Of a stretch of 64,000 bases of DNA, positions 17,018 through 25,339 are shown in pieces. The position numbers and the translations under genes are program-made. Within the stretch, counting starts at the first letter, position 1. Each line of letters starts with the position of its first letter. The stretch comes from Cupriavidus basilensis OR16 (lineage in GTDB: Bacteria; Pseudomonadota; Gammaproteobacteria; Burkholderiales; Burkholderiaceae). Below the pieces are notes generated by a model, which was not told the DNA's origin, did not search any database, and saw only the letters and a program-made list of their open reading frames with translations. The DNA lies in contig NZ_AHJE01000007.1 in assembly GCF_000243095.1 (NCBI RefSeq), positions 26,515 to 90,514 on the forward strand. Reading direction: 5' to 3'.

Positions 17018-17989
17018 TCAGGATTTCGGCAGTGCGGGCAAGGTCTGCGCTGCCAGCGACGACCACACGCGATCCACCAGCTGGCGTTTGTTGCGAACCT
17101 GCGCGCTGCGCCGCTCGCTGACGTGTTCGCCCGGCTTCTCCCGGTAAAGCCGGATTTCCATGTCGATCGACAGCGGCATGCCGCGTGCGCTCTCCGCACG
17201 CACCAGCCGGTGCTGGGCCAGTTCCTCGCGCACCGCGCTCTCCGGCAGGAAGGCCATGCCGTGCCCGGACAGCGCCATCACCTTGAGCGCCTCGGCCATA
17301 TCGGTCTCATAGCATTTATCGAGCTTGAGCGCGTCGGTGGTCTCGGACAGCAGCATGTCGACCATGCGGCCAAGGAAGGCATTGGGCGTATAGCTAAGGA
17401 AGGGCACCGGCTTCTTGTCCGTGCCCGGCAGGCGGTACAGGGGCTTGCCGGCGGCGTCCGGCACGCTGTAGGGCGACAGCCGCTCGGTGCCCAGCACCAT
17501 CATGTCGTAGTGCGCGGGATCGAGCTGGATCGCCTGGCGCGCATGGTGGTAGACCATCACCAGGTCGCAGCCGCCATCGACCAGCGCCAATACGGCGTCA
17601 TGCACGTTGAGCGCGCGCAGCCGGCACGGCAGCGTGCCGATCTCGCGCTCCACCGCCTTGAGCCATTCGGGGAAGAACGTCAGCGACAGCGTGTGGGGCA
17701 CGGCGAATTCCAGCACCTGCGCATTGGCGGAACGCTGCCCCCGCATCAGCGCACGGGTCTCGCTGACCTGCGCCAGCATGGCCAGCGCCTGCTCATAGAA
17801 CACCTTGCCCGCCGGCGTCAGGCTGGTGGGATAGCTGGAGCGGTCGATCAGCTCCGTGCCCACCCAGGATTCCAGCGACTGGATCCGGCGCGAGAACGCA
17901 GGCTGCGTCACGTGACGCTGCTCGGCCGAGCGCGAGAAGCTATGTGTCTCGGCCAGGCTGACGAAGTCTTCAAGCCACTTGATTTCCAT
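17018..17989 (-). CDS. LysR-family transcriptional regulator (HypT/YjiE-like)
   Basis: A 323-residue LysR protein. The HTH is at residues 1-60 (MEIKWLEDFVSLAETHSFSR, then HVTQPAFSRRIQSLESWVG). The PAFSRRI helix and EIKWL start resemble HypT (YjiE), the hypochlorite-responsive subgroup, but methionine-based sensing cannot be read from sequence. It is divergent from the thiol dioxygenase at 18164, with a 13-bp palindrome between them, and convergent in direction with gdhA downstream. Regulation of the dioxygenase is a reasonable inference. Confidence 0.9.
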   Translation of the reverse strand: MEIKWLEDFVSLAETHSFSRSAEQRHVTQPAFSRRIQSLESWVGTELIDRSSYPTSLTPAGKVFYEQALAMLAQVSETRALMRGQRSANAQVLEFAVPHTLSLTFFPEWLKAVEREIGTLPCRLRALNVHDAVLALVDGGCDLVMVYHHARQAIQLDPAHYDMMVLGTERLSPYSVPDAAGKPLYRLPGTDKKPVPFLSYTPNAFLGRMVDMLLSETTDALKLDKCYETDMAEALKVMALSGHGMAFLPESAVREELAQHRLVRAESARGMPLSIDMEIRLYREKPGEHVSERRSAQVRNKRQLVDRVWSSLAAQTLPALPKS

Positions 17990-18033
17990 GAGGCGGCATT
18001 ATCCACCGGCTCACCGCGGCTCCGCCACCACCT

Positions 18034-18046
18034 GGAATAATATTCC
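18034..18046. promoter_or_regulatory. 13-bp palindrome in LysR/dioxygenase divergent region
   Basis: GGAATAATATTCC is a perfect palindrome around a central A. It lies just upstream of the predicted dioxygenase -35 box and 45 bases from the LysR start, a usual place for a LysR operator. Confidence 0.6.
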
Positions 18047-18052
18047 TTCTTA

Positions 18053-18080
18053 TTGATATTTATTGGAATCAGATTACACT
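18053..18080 (+). promoter_or_regulatory. probable sigma-70 promoter of the thiol dioxygenase
   Basis: TTGATA, 16-base spacer, TACACT. The start would be near 18087, leaving a leader of about 77 nt before ATG 18164. Confidence 0.5.
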
Positions 18081-18163
18081 TACAGTCAAACTTGCACGAC
18101 AAAACGCACGTGGCTGCTAAGGGCAGGACGCTATGATGGTCGCAAACCAACAAGGAGCCCGTC

Positions 18164-18766
18164 ATGGCCACCCAGCAAGCCGCCGTTACCGATATTGCCA
18201 GTCACGCGCGTAGCGCCAGCGTCCTTGGCACCCTCGAGGCGGCCGGCGGCCAGCCGGACCTGGATCTTTTCGGCCCGCTGTCCCACGGCATGTCCTCCGC
18301 CTTTGCCGCCGGCGCGCGCATGGTGGCGCAAGGCATCGAAGCCAGCCTGCCGGATGCCGCGACGCTGCTGGCGCTGTTGCCGGAATCGCTGCGCGAAGGC
18401 TCCGCGCAAGGCTATGTGCGCCACCTCGTCCACGCGGATCCGCTGGCGCGCTTCTCGGCCATGCTGATCGTGTGGCGTCCGGGGCAGCACAGCCCGGTGC
18501 ACGGCCACCAGACCTGGTGCGCCTACCGGGTGCTGCGCGGCACGCTGCACGAGCGCCACTACCGCTGGGACGCGCAGGAACGGCTGGCGCACCCGTGTGG
18601 CGAGGTCACGCGCACGGTGGGCAATACCTTCAGCGTGCCGGCCGGGCTGCGCCATATCCATGCGCTCGGCAACGACAGCGACGAAATTGCCGTGTCGCTG
18701 CATATCTATGGGGTGGACCAGGAACACATCTGCAGCGGTGTGAACCTGCTGGTGGACGCGGCCTGA
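18164..18766 (+). CDS. cysteine dioxygenase family protein (cupin thiol dioxygenase)
   Basis: A 200-residue non-heme iron enzyme that oxidises a thiol (cysteine or 3-mercaptopropionate) to a sulfinate. The cupin metal ligands are visible: the two histidines in SPVHGHQTWCAYRVLRG and the third in LRHIHALGND. Specificity between cysteine and 3-mercaptopropionate cannot be fixed by eye; Cupriavidus strains carry both kinds. ATG 18164 follows AAGGAG with good spacing. A LysR regulator is divergent upstream. The Lrp fragment that follows may be a natural partner for sulfur amino acid control, but it has lost its start. Confidence 0.9.
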   Translation: MATQQAAVTDIASHARSASVLGTLEAAGGQPDLDLFGPLSHGMSSAFAAGARMVAQGIEASLPDAATLLALLPESLREGSAQGYVRHLVHADPLARFSAMLIVWRPGQHSPVHGHQTWCAYRVLRGTLHERHYRWDAQERLAHPCGEVTRTVGNTFSVPAGLRHIHALGNDSDEIAVSLHIYGVDQEHICSGVNLLVDAA

Positions 18767-19200
18767 GTCCCGCTCTCCAGGAAGACGCCACCGTGCCGGT
18801 GGCCGAACTGGGCGAGCGGGTGGGCCTCACCTCCACGCCGTGCTGGCGGCGCGTGCAGAAGCTCGAGGAAAGCGGCGTGATACGCAAGCGGGTGGCGCTG
18901 CTGGACCCCGCGCTGCTGAATGTCGGGGTAACGGTGTTCGTCTCGGTACGCACCAGCCAGCATAACGTCAAGTGGCTCAAGACCTTCCACGACCTGGTCG
19001 CATCGATTCCCGAGGTGACCGAGTTCTACCGGATGGCGGGGGATACCGATTACTTGCTGCGCGTGGTGGTGCCGGATATCGCGGCCTATGACCGCGTCTA
19101 CAAGAAGCTGATTCAGGGGGCCGAACTGGCCGATGTTAGTTCTAGTTTTGCTATGGAGCAGATCAAGTACACGACGGCTTTGCCTTTGGATTATGCGTGA
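18767..19200 (+). pseudogene. Lrp/AsnC-family regulator, 5' truncated
   Basis: The frame reads LQEDATVPVAELGERVGLTS, then TPCWRRVQKLEESGVIRK (recognition helix of the Lrp HTH), and a complete RAM effector domain with YRMAGDTDYLLRVVVPD ending at TGA 19198-19200. The family starts about 10 residues earlier (M.. .DR.IL..), but here that stretch is replaced by the dioxygenase stop region, with no start codon in place. GTG 18793 could start a shortened protein lacking the first HTH helix. I infer a deletion joining the dioxygenase 3' end to this gene. Confidence 0.8.
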
Positions 19201-19670
19201 TTGATTGATGGTGGGATTCGTTTTGGCGGCGATGGCGTCTTGTACCCAAGAGCGTATGACATCCCCCGTGCTGGGGTGGTCGCTTGTTTCTGCCACGGTG
19301 CCCACCACGAAACCGGGGACGTTAGAGCAAGGTGCCGCTCGCGCCGGTACGGCAGGGCCTCAAATGGCCGGGCGCCCGCCGCCAGAGACAAAACCACGAA
19401 ACCACCGATGCGGGCAGGATCGTGGCGCTCGGCACCGCGAACGGCAGATGGCCGAACGCTCACCGAGCAAAGCGATCAGGGGCACCACCACGTGACCATC
19501 GGGTCATGCAGTGGCGATGCCCTATGAGCCGGTAAGACACGCCAGCCAACACTCAGGACCGCACGACGCAACCACCGAGGCCCCCGCAGGGGGATGTCGT
19601 ACGCTCTTGGGTGCAAGACGCCATCGCCGATCAAACAAACAGCGAAAGAAGCAAGCCCCCCGTCCCCCCT
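19201..19670. other. intergenic region holding an inverted-repeat element
   Basis: 470 bases with no believable gene. Almost all of it is the 403-bp unit bounded by 41-bp inverted repeats (19227-19629). Short open frames inside it have no family resemblance. Confidence 0.7.
19227..19629. repeat. 403-bp element with 41-bp terminal inverted repeats (MITE-like)
   Basis: The left end 19227-19267 and the right end 19589-19629 are inverted copies with two mismatches in 41 bases (core CCCAAGAGCGTAYGACATCC). The inner 321 bases carry no transposase and no recognisable gene. No clear target-site duplication flanks it. It lies between the Lrp fragment and the convergent importer operon, a place where an insertion would do little harm. 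It could be a non-autonomous mobile element, or two copies of a dispersed palindromic repeat placed head to head. Only a genome-wide search for the 41-mer can tell. Confidence 0.6.
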
Positions 19671-20456
19671 TCACCCCCGATCCGCCCACCCAGTCATCCG
19701 CCTCTCCACAACAGCAAAAAACTCATACATCACCATCGCCATCACCGCAATCACCACCAGCCCGGCAAACGCCAACGGCATCTTCATCGCCGAACCGGCA
19801 GACACCAGCAGATAGCCGATGCCTTCGTTGGCGGCACTCATCTCCGACACGGTAGTGCCAACGAATGCCAGCGTGATCGCCACCTTCAGCGAGGCGAAGA
19901 AATAAGGCATCGACCGCGGCAGCCCGACCTTGAGCAGCACGTCGGTGCGCTTTGCACCAAGTACGCGCAGCACATCCTCCAGTTCCGGCTCCAAGGTGGC
20001 CAGCCCGGTAGCGATATTGACCATGATCGGAAAGAACGAGATCAGGAAGGCGGTCAGGATCGCCGGGCCGGCGCCGAGCCCGAACCACACCACCAGGATC
20101 GGCACGAACGCCGCCTTAGGCAACGCATTGAACGCCGTCATCAGCGGATAGCCGGCCGCGTAGGCCAGCCTGGACGAGCCCATCAGCAAACCCAGCACCA
20201 CGCCCACGATGATGGCGAGGCCAAAGCCCACCATGGTGGTCCAGAAGGTTCGCCAGGCATGGCCGGCGATCACGTCCCAGTACTCGAACAGCGACGTGAC
20301 GATCGCGCTGGGGCTTGGCAGGATGAAGTCCGACACATTGAACGCCAGGCACGCACCCTGCCATAGCAGCAGGAAGGTACCCAGCAACAGCCACGGTGCC
20401 ACGCGCTGCACGCGGCGTTGCTGGGCCGCGTTCGGCGAGGATGAAAAAGTGCTCAT
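19671..20456 (-). CDS. ABC transporter permease (SsuC/TauC/ThiX type)
   Basis: Inner-membrane permease of 261 residues for an NMT1/SsuA-type importer. About six hydrophobic segments are visible, starting with PWLLLGTFLLLWQGACLAF. The BPD family motif near the C-terminal third is PELEDVLRVLGAKRTDVLLK, the ATPase-contact loop. It is the last gene of a three-gene operon (binding protein, ATPase, permease); ATG 20456 lies 2 bases before the ATPase stop. The substrate could be a sulfonate, a nitrile, a pyrimidine or riboflavin precursor; nothing local decides it. Confidence 0.9.
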   Translation of the reverse strand: MSTFSSSPNAAQQRRVQRVAPWLLLGTFLLLWQGACLAFNVSDFILPSPSAIVTSLFEYWDVIAGHAWRTFWTTMVGFGLAIIVGVVLGLLMGSSRLAYAAGYPLMTAFNALPKAAFVPILVVWFGLGAGPAILTAFLISFFPIMVNIATGLATLEPELEDVLRVLGAKRTDVLLKVGLPRSMPYFFASLKVAITLAFVGTTVSEMSAANEGIGYLLVSAGSAMKMPLAFAGLVVIAVMAMVMYEFFAVVERRMTGWADRG

Positions 20457-20458
20457 GG

Positions 20459-21322
20459 TCAATGCTGCCGTACGTGGCCGATCTTCTCGCGCAACGCGTG
20501 CACGAGATCGGCAAAGGGTTCGGTATAGGTCAGGTCGAGGTCGCGCGGACGCGGCAGATCGATCTCCTTGCGGGCGAGGATGCGCCCCGGGCGCTGGCTC
20601 ATCACGTAGACCGTGTCGGCGAGGAACACGGCCTCGCGCAGGTCGTGGGTAACCAGGATCACGTTGAAGCGCTGTGCCTGCCACAGATCGCGCAGCACGC
20701 ACCACAGTTCCTCGCGCGTGAAGGCATCGAGCGCGCCGAATGGCTCGTCGAGCAGCAGCATGCGCGGCTCGTGGATCAGCGCGCGGCAGATCGAGGCGCG
20801 CTGCTGCATCCCGCCCGAGAGCTGCCAGGGGTACTTGTCCTCGTAGCCGGCCAGGCCCACGGTACGCAGCAGCTCGCGCGCCCGCGCCGTGTATTCCTCG
20901 CGTTTCTGGCGCAGCGTGGAGCGGTACGGCTCGACGATCTCCAGCGGCAGCATGACGTTTTGCAGCGTGGTGCGCCAGGGCAGCAGCGTCGGCGCCTGGA
21001 AGGCCATGCCCACCATCTTGAGCGGGCCGGTGACCTTTTCGCCAGCGATCTTGACCACGCCGCGCGTGGCCGGCTTGAGGCCGGTCGCCAGCTTCATGAA
21101 GGTGGACTTGCCGCAGCCGGACGGCCCGACAATGGCGATGAACTCGCCCGGCCCGACCTGCAGCGAGATGTCCTCGATGGCGAACTCGCCCTGGCGCGCC
21201 AGTTCGTCGTTATAGGCGAGCCAGACCCGGTTGAACTCGACGAAGGACTGCGCCGCCGGCTCGGCCGGCAGGTCCGGCGGGGCCACGGCCGCTGTGCGCA
21301 TGGAGATCGTGCCAGCAGTCAT
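20459..21322 (-). CDS. ABC transporter ATP-binding protein (SsuB/TauB type)
   Basis: A 287-residue ATPase. Walker A is IVGPSGCGKSTFMK near residue 64, the signature LSGGMQQRASICRAL near 162, Walker B MLLLDEPFGALDAFTREEL, and the switch His in LVTHDLREAVFLAD. The GGMQQR signature and FGALDAFTRE are characteristic of the nitrate/sulfonate/taurine importer class. ATG 21322 overlaps the stop of the binding-protein gene as ATGA. It energises the permease encoded downstream. Confidence 0.93.
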   Translation of the reverse strand: MTAGTISMRTAAVAPPDLPAEPAAQSFVEFNRVWLAYNDELARQGEFAIEDISLQVGPGEFIAIVGPSGCGKSTFMKLATGLKPATRGVVKIAGEKVTGPLKMVGMAFQAPTLLPWRTTLQNVMLPLEIVEPYRSTLRQKREEYTARARELLRTVGLAGYEDKYPWQLSGGMQQRASICRALIHEPRMLLLDEPFGALDAFTREELWCVLRDLWQAQRFNVILVTHDLREAVFLADTVYVMSQRPGRILARKEIDLPRPRDLDLTYTEPFADLVHALREKIGHVRQH

Positions 21323-22452
21323 CGCAGCACATCCAGTTCGGCGGCGGACGGCAGGTAGGCATCGGTCCACAGGTTGTCGGGGTTGATGCGGCCCTTGGTG
21401 CCGAAGGCATCCGCCACTTGCGAAGCCATCAGCGACAGGCGCGGCTTGTTGACGCGGCCAAAGCCCTCCGCGCGCGCGTCAGGCGACTTGACCACGCTGT
21501 CCAGCGCCATCTTCAGGCGCTTGGTCTCGAGCTTCTCGTCGATGATGCCGTCGCGCGCCTTGACCGCCTTGATGCCATCTTCCGGCTTGGCGATCACGTC
21601 CTTGGCCGATTTGGCGAAGGCGCGCAGGAAGGCCTTGACCGCCTCCGGGTTCTTCTTGAGGAAGTCTTCCGAGGCGATCACGGCGTTGCCATACAGCTTC
21701 ACGCCGTATTGCGGGTAAGGCAGCACCACGATGTCCTCGTCCTTCACGCCGCGCGCGTTCAGGTTGAGGATGGACGTGAAGGAGAAGCCGGTGATGGCAT
21801 CGAGGTCGCCGCGCGTGAGCATGGTCTCGCGCAGGGTCGGGTCCATCGCCTGCCAGTTGAAGCTGGATGCCTGCAGGCCATTGGCCTTGGCGAAGATCGG
21901 GAAGGCGCGGCGGCCGGCGTCGAATACCGGCGCGCCGAGCTTCTTGCCGGCCAGGTCGTGCGGGGCCTTGATGCCGGACTTCTTCAGCGCCAGCACGGCG
22001 GCGGGCGTGTTGTTGTAGACCATCATCACGGCCACCGGCTTGTTCCTTGCATCCGGGTTGTTGCCGTAGAACTCCATCACCGAGGCCAGGTCGGCGAAGC
22101 CCATGTCGTAGGTGCCGGAAGCCACGCGGTTGACCACGTTGCCCGAGCCGTTGCCGGCGTCGATCGACACATCGAGCTTCTCGGCCTTGTAGTAGCCCTT
22201 CTGCTCGCCCAGCAGGAACAGCGCCGACGGGCCCTCAAAGCGCCAGTCGAGCTGGAAGCGGACCTTGGTCTGGGCGTGCGCCTCGCCGGCAAATTGTGTC
22301 GACAGCACCAGGGCGGTGCCTAGCGCCATGCCAAGCTGCAACCAGCGGCGGCGCGCGGTGGACACGCCGGCGCCGGACCTGGCATGGGCCGGCTGGGCGC
22401 CGGCGTGAGCGGCAGTGGCTTCGAACGGGGTGGCGGCACGGAATAGCGGCAT
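21319..22452 (-). CDS. ABC transporter substrate-binding protein, NMT1/SsuA type
   Basis: A 377-residue periplasmic protein. Its long leader contains ARRRWLQLGMALGTALVL, close to a twin-arginine signal, with cleavage likely at AHAQ. The mature part starts TKVRFQLDWRFEGPSALFLL, the NMT1/THI5-like fold, and contains YDMGFADLASVMEF. Many such proteins bind pyrimidines, sulfonates or nitriles. I take ATG 22452, preceded by GAGAGAG; an upstream frame exists but lacks a signal start. A perfect 28-bp palindrome and a half-site upstream are probable control sites. Confidence 0.9.
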   Translation of the reverse strand: MPLFRAATPFEATAAHAGAQPAHARSGAGVSTARRRWLQLGMALGTALVLSTQFAGEAHAQTKVRFQLDWRFEGPSALFLLGEQKGYYKAEKLDVSIDAGNGSGNVVNRVASGTYDMGFADLASVMEFYGNNPDARNKPVAVMMVYNNTPAAVLALKKSGIKAPHDLAGKKLGAPVFDAGRRAFPIFAKANGLQASSFNWQAMDPTLRETMLTRGDLDAITGFSFTSILNLNARGVKDEDIVVLPYPQYGVKLYGNAVIASEDFLKKNPEAVKAFLRAFAKSAKDVIAKPEDGIKAVKARDGIIDEKLETKRLKMALDSVVKSPDARAEGFGRVNKPRLSLMASQVADAFGTKGRINPDNLWTDAYLPSAAELDVLR

Positions 22453-22591
22453 TGAACTCTCTCCAGTTAGTCGTCTTCCTGGATAGTTCGTCTGCAAGGC
22501 GCGTGCCATGCAAACACGCACCACGATGGGGCTGATACGCCACCTATTGTCGAACCAAATTCGTGCGGCCGAATGGTCCAGTGCACTTTGC

Positions 22592-22619
22592 CGCGAAGCA
22601 TTGTCGACAATGCTTCGCG
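22592..22619. promoter_or_regulatory. perfect 28-bp palindrome between the ATM1-type exporter and importer operon
   Basis: Each 14-bp arm is CGCGAAGCATTGTC or its complement, with no spacer. The centre ATTGTCGACAAT resembles GntR-type (FadR/FCD) operators, and a further ATTGTCGA half-site lies near 22552-22559. It is 140 bases before the binding-protein start and 19 bases after the exporter stop. It could be an operator for the importer or a terminator hairpin for the exporter; no T-tract follows, so I favour operator. Confidence 0.6.
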
Positions 22620-22637
22620 CTCCGGGCTAGTGCCGCG

Positions 22638-24533
22638 TCAGGCGTCCTGGGTCGCGTCGCCCGCTTCGATGGCCAGCGCGGCATCCTCAACGGGGGCCTC
22701 GCTCTCGGCCGCGCTGCGCGCCTGGATGCGCCACATCTCGGCGTAGCGGCCGTCGAGCCGCATCAAGTCGGCATGGGTGCCGCGCTCGATGATGCGGCCG
22801 TGGTCCATCACCAGGATCTGGTCGGCATGCACCACGGTTGAGAGCCGGTGCGCGATCAGCAGCGTGGTGCGGTTCTGCGCGAGCCGCATCAGCTCGGCCT
22901 GGATGGCCTGCTCGGTGCGCGAGTCGAGCGCCGAGGTGGCTTCGTCGAAGACCAGGATGGGCGGGTTCTTGAGCAGCGTGCGGGCGATGGCCACGCGCTG
23001 CTTCTCCCCGCCCGACAGCTTGAGGCCGCGCTCGCCCACCGGCGTGTCGTAACCCTGCGGCAGCTCGCGGATGAAGGTGTCGATCTGGGCCGCGCGCGCG
23101 GCCTCGATGACCTCGTCGCGGCTGGCGTCGGGGCGGCCATAGGCGATGTTGTAGTAGATGCTGTCATTGAACAGCACGGTGTCCTGCGGCACGATGCCGA
23201 TGGCGCGGCGCAGGCTGTCCTGGGTAATCGAGCGGATATCCTGGCCGTCGATCTCGATAGCGCCGCTGCTCACGTCATAGAAGCGGAACAGCAGCCGCGC
23301 CAGCGTTGACTTGCCCGAACCGCTGTGGCCCACTACCGCGGTCGTGGTGCCGGCGGCAATGGTGAAGTCCACCTCCTCGAGGATCACGCGGTTGCTCTCG
23401 TAGCCAAAGCCGACATGGTTGAACCGCACCGCCGCACCCTGCACACGCAATGCGGCGGCGCCCGGCGCATCGGCCACTTCGCGGTTGGTGCCCAGCAACA
23501 CGAACATGCGGTCCATGTCGGTGGTGGCCTGCTTGATCTCGCGGTAGATCACGCCGAGGAAGTTCAGCGGGATGTATAGCTGGATCATCAAGGTGTTCAC
23601 CAGCACCAGGTCGCCCAGCGTGAGCTTGCCCGCCGCCACGCCCACGGTGGCGCGCCACAGGATCAGGATCAGGCCGGTGGCGATGATGGCCTGCTGGCCG
23701 AAGTTCAGGAACGACAGCGAGTTTTGCGAGCGGATCGCCGCGTTGCGGTACTTGCGCAGGTTCTCGTCATAGCGGCCAGCCTCGTACTCCTCGTTGCCGA
23801 AATACTTGACGGTCTCGAAATTGAGCAGGGAATCGATCGCCTTCTGGTTGGCGCGCGAATCCAGCTCATTCATCTTGCGCCGGAAGTGCGTGCGCCACTC
23901 GGTCACCACGATGGTGAACACGATATAGCTCACCAGCGCGCAGCCCGTGATGGCGGCGAACCAGATGTCGTAGTGCAGGATGAAGAAGCCCATCACCAGC
24001 CCCATCTCGACCAGGGTCGGCAGGATGCTGTAGAGCGAGTAGGAGATCAGCGACTGGATGCCGCGCGTGCCGCGCTCGATGTCGCGGCTCATGCCGCCGG
24101 TCTGGCGGTCCAGGTGAAAGCGCAGCGACAGCGCATGCAGGTGGCGGAACACCTGCAAGGCGATCTCGCGCACCGCGCTCTGCGTGACCTTGGAGAACAG
24201 GATCTCGCGCAATTCGGTAAACAGCGTGCCCGACAAGCGCAGTATCCCGTAGGCAACGATCAGCCCCACCGGCACCACCAGCAGCGCGGTCGCGCTGCCG
24301 GCGGGGACATTCATGTTGTCCACCAGCTTCTTCATCAGGACCGGCACGCCCAGGTTGGCCACCTTGGCCGCCACCAGGCACACCAGCGCCAGGATCACGC
24401 GCCACTTGTAGTGCCAGACATAGGGCAACAGGTTGCGCACAGTCTGCCAATCGCTGCGGGGATCGTTGGATTTGCCAAAGAGGGAAGAAGGCTGGGCGGG
24501 GGACGGCTCGGCCGACGTAGAGTAGCGTCGCAT
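22638..24533 (-). CDS. ABC exporter, ATM1/HMT1 (ABCB7) family
   Basis: A 631-residue half-transporter with fused membrane and ATPase domains; functional as a dimer in the inner membrane. The N-terminal part has about six hydrophobic segments (from [19 protein letters not shown]), with [20 protein letters not shown] and [15 protein letters not shown], which are hallmarks of the ATM1 group that exports glutathione-linked sulfur or metal compounds. The ATPase has Walker [17 protein letters not shown], signature [12 protein letters not shown], Walker [13 protein letters not shown] and AHRLSTV. A role in metal or glutathione-conjugate export is inferred from the family only. Confidence 0.93.
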   Translation of the reverse strand: MRRYSTSAEPSPAQPSSLFGKSNDPRSDWQTVRNLLPYVWHYKWRVILALVCLVAAKVANLGVPVLMKKLVDNMNVPAGSATALLVVPVGLIVAYGILRLSGTLFTELREILFSKVTQSAVREIALQVFRHLHALSLRFHLDRQTGGMSRDIERGTRGIQSLISYSLYSILPTLVEMGLVMGFFILHYDIWFAAITGCALVSYIVFTIVVTEWRTHFRRKMNELDSRANQKAIDSLLNFETVKYFGNEEYEAGRYDENLRKYRNAAIRSQNSLSFLNFGQQAIIATGLILILWRATVGVAAGKLTLGDLVLVNTLMIQLYIPLNFLGVIYREIKQATTDMDRMFVLLGTNREVADAPGAAALRVQGAAVRFNHVGFGYESNRVILEEVDFTIAAGTTTAVVGHSGSGKSTLARLLFRFYDVSSGAIEIDGQDIRSITQDSLRRAIGIVPQDTVLFNDSIYYNIAYGRPDASRDEVIEAARAAQIDTFIRELPQGYDTPVGERGLKLSGGEKQRVAIARTLLKNPPILVFDEATSALDSRTEQAIQAELMRLAQNRTTLLIAHRLSTVVHADQILVMDHGRIIERGTHADLMRLDGRYAEMWRIQARSAAESEAPVEDAALAIEAGDATQDA

Positions 24534-24733
24534 ACGTTAGAATTCGGGCGAATATGCGATTGTGGCAGAGATCGGCTTTGTTAGCCGGCGCCACGCCGTT
24601 TATCCCCGTCACGGCACCGCCGCGACGCCCGGACTGCACGGCGGCAAGGTCACTCCGGCATGCGCACCGGCGCGCCGGCACCCCGCCGCGGCCCTTGCTG
24701 CCCCGCCCCAACCCTATCCAGCCTCAAGCCATC

Positions 24734-25138
24734 ATGAATCAAGCCAACGTCCTCCCCTGCCTCCCCCCTGGCAAGAATCCCGCCCTGCGCGTGGTCCCGA
24801 TGCCGGCGGACGCCAACGTGCACGGCGACGTGTTCGGGGGCTGGATCATGGCCCAGGTGGACATTGCCGGCTCGATCCCGGCGGTGGAACGCGCCCAGGG
24901 CCGCGTGGCCACGGTGGCGGTGAACTCCTTCCTGTTCAAGCATCCGGTCTTTGTCGGCGACCTGGTGAGCTTCTATGCGGATATCGAAAAGACGGGGCGC
25001 ACCTCGATCACCGTGTCCGTGGAGGTCTATGCGCAGCGCATGCGCCAAAGCAACGAGATCGTCAAGGTGACGGAAGCCACCCTGACCTATGTGGCGACGG
25101 ACGACGCAAGGCAACCGCGGGTGTTGCCCGCGCTATAA
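24734..25138 (+). CDS. acyl-CoA thioesterase (YciA-like hotdog)
   Basis: A 134-residue single-hotdog thioesterase that hydrolyses acyl-CoAs in the cytoplasm. The signature NVHGDVFGGWIMAQVDIAGS is at about residues 28-47 and contains the catalytic Asp; FYADIEKTGRTSITVSVEVY follows. The YciA group acts on a broad range of acyl-CoAs. ATG 24734 is the only start giving normal length; the open frame upstream is GC-rich filler. It is divergent from the exporter, with no obvious shared regulation. Confidence 0.93.
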   Translation: MNQANVLPCLPPGKNPALRVVPMPADANVHGDVFGGWIMAQVDIAGSIPAVERAQGRVATVAVNSFLFKHPVFVGDLVSFYADIEKTGRTSITVSVEVYAQRMRQSNEIVKVTEATLTYVATDDARQPRVLPAL

Positions 25139-25301
25139 ACGGCCGCGCCTGAAGCCCGCTCCCCGGCCAGGCATGCCTGGCCGGGCGCCGGCGTGGGGGA
25201 TCCGCGTCTGCCCTGAACTCCCGCAAAAAATACAGAAATAGCAGAATATCCGCTAGCACATTCAGACTTGTCCGATTGCTTTGCCTCGCCATATCCCTTT
25301 A

Positions 25302-25326
25302 AATGTGAATGATTATCATTTGCATT
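25302..25326 (+). promoter_or_regulatory. Fur box
   Basis: AATGTGAATGATTATCATTT surrounds a perfect AATGAT/ATCATT palindrome and matches the core of the GATAATGATAATCATTATC consensus. It lies 14-38 bases before ATG 25340 of the siderophore receptor, so iron-loaded Fur should repress the gene. Confidence 0.85.
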
Positions 25327-25339
25327 AAAGGGGCATTGA

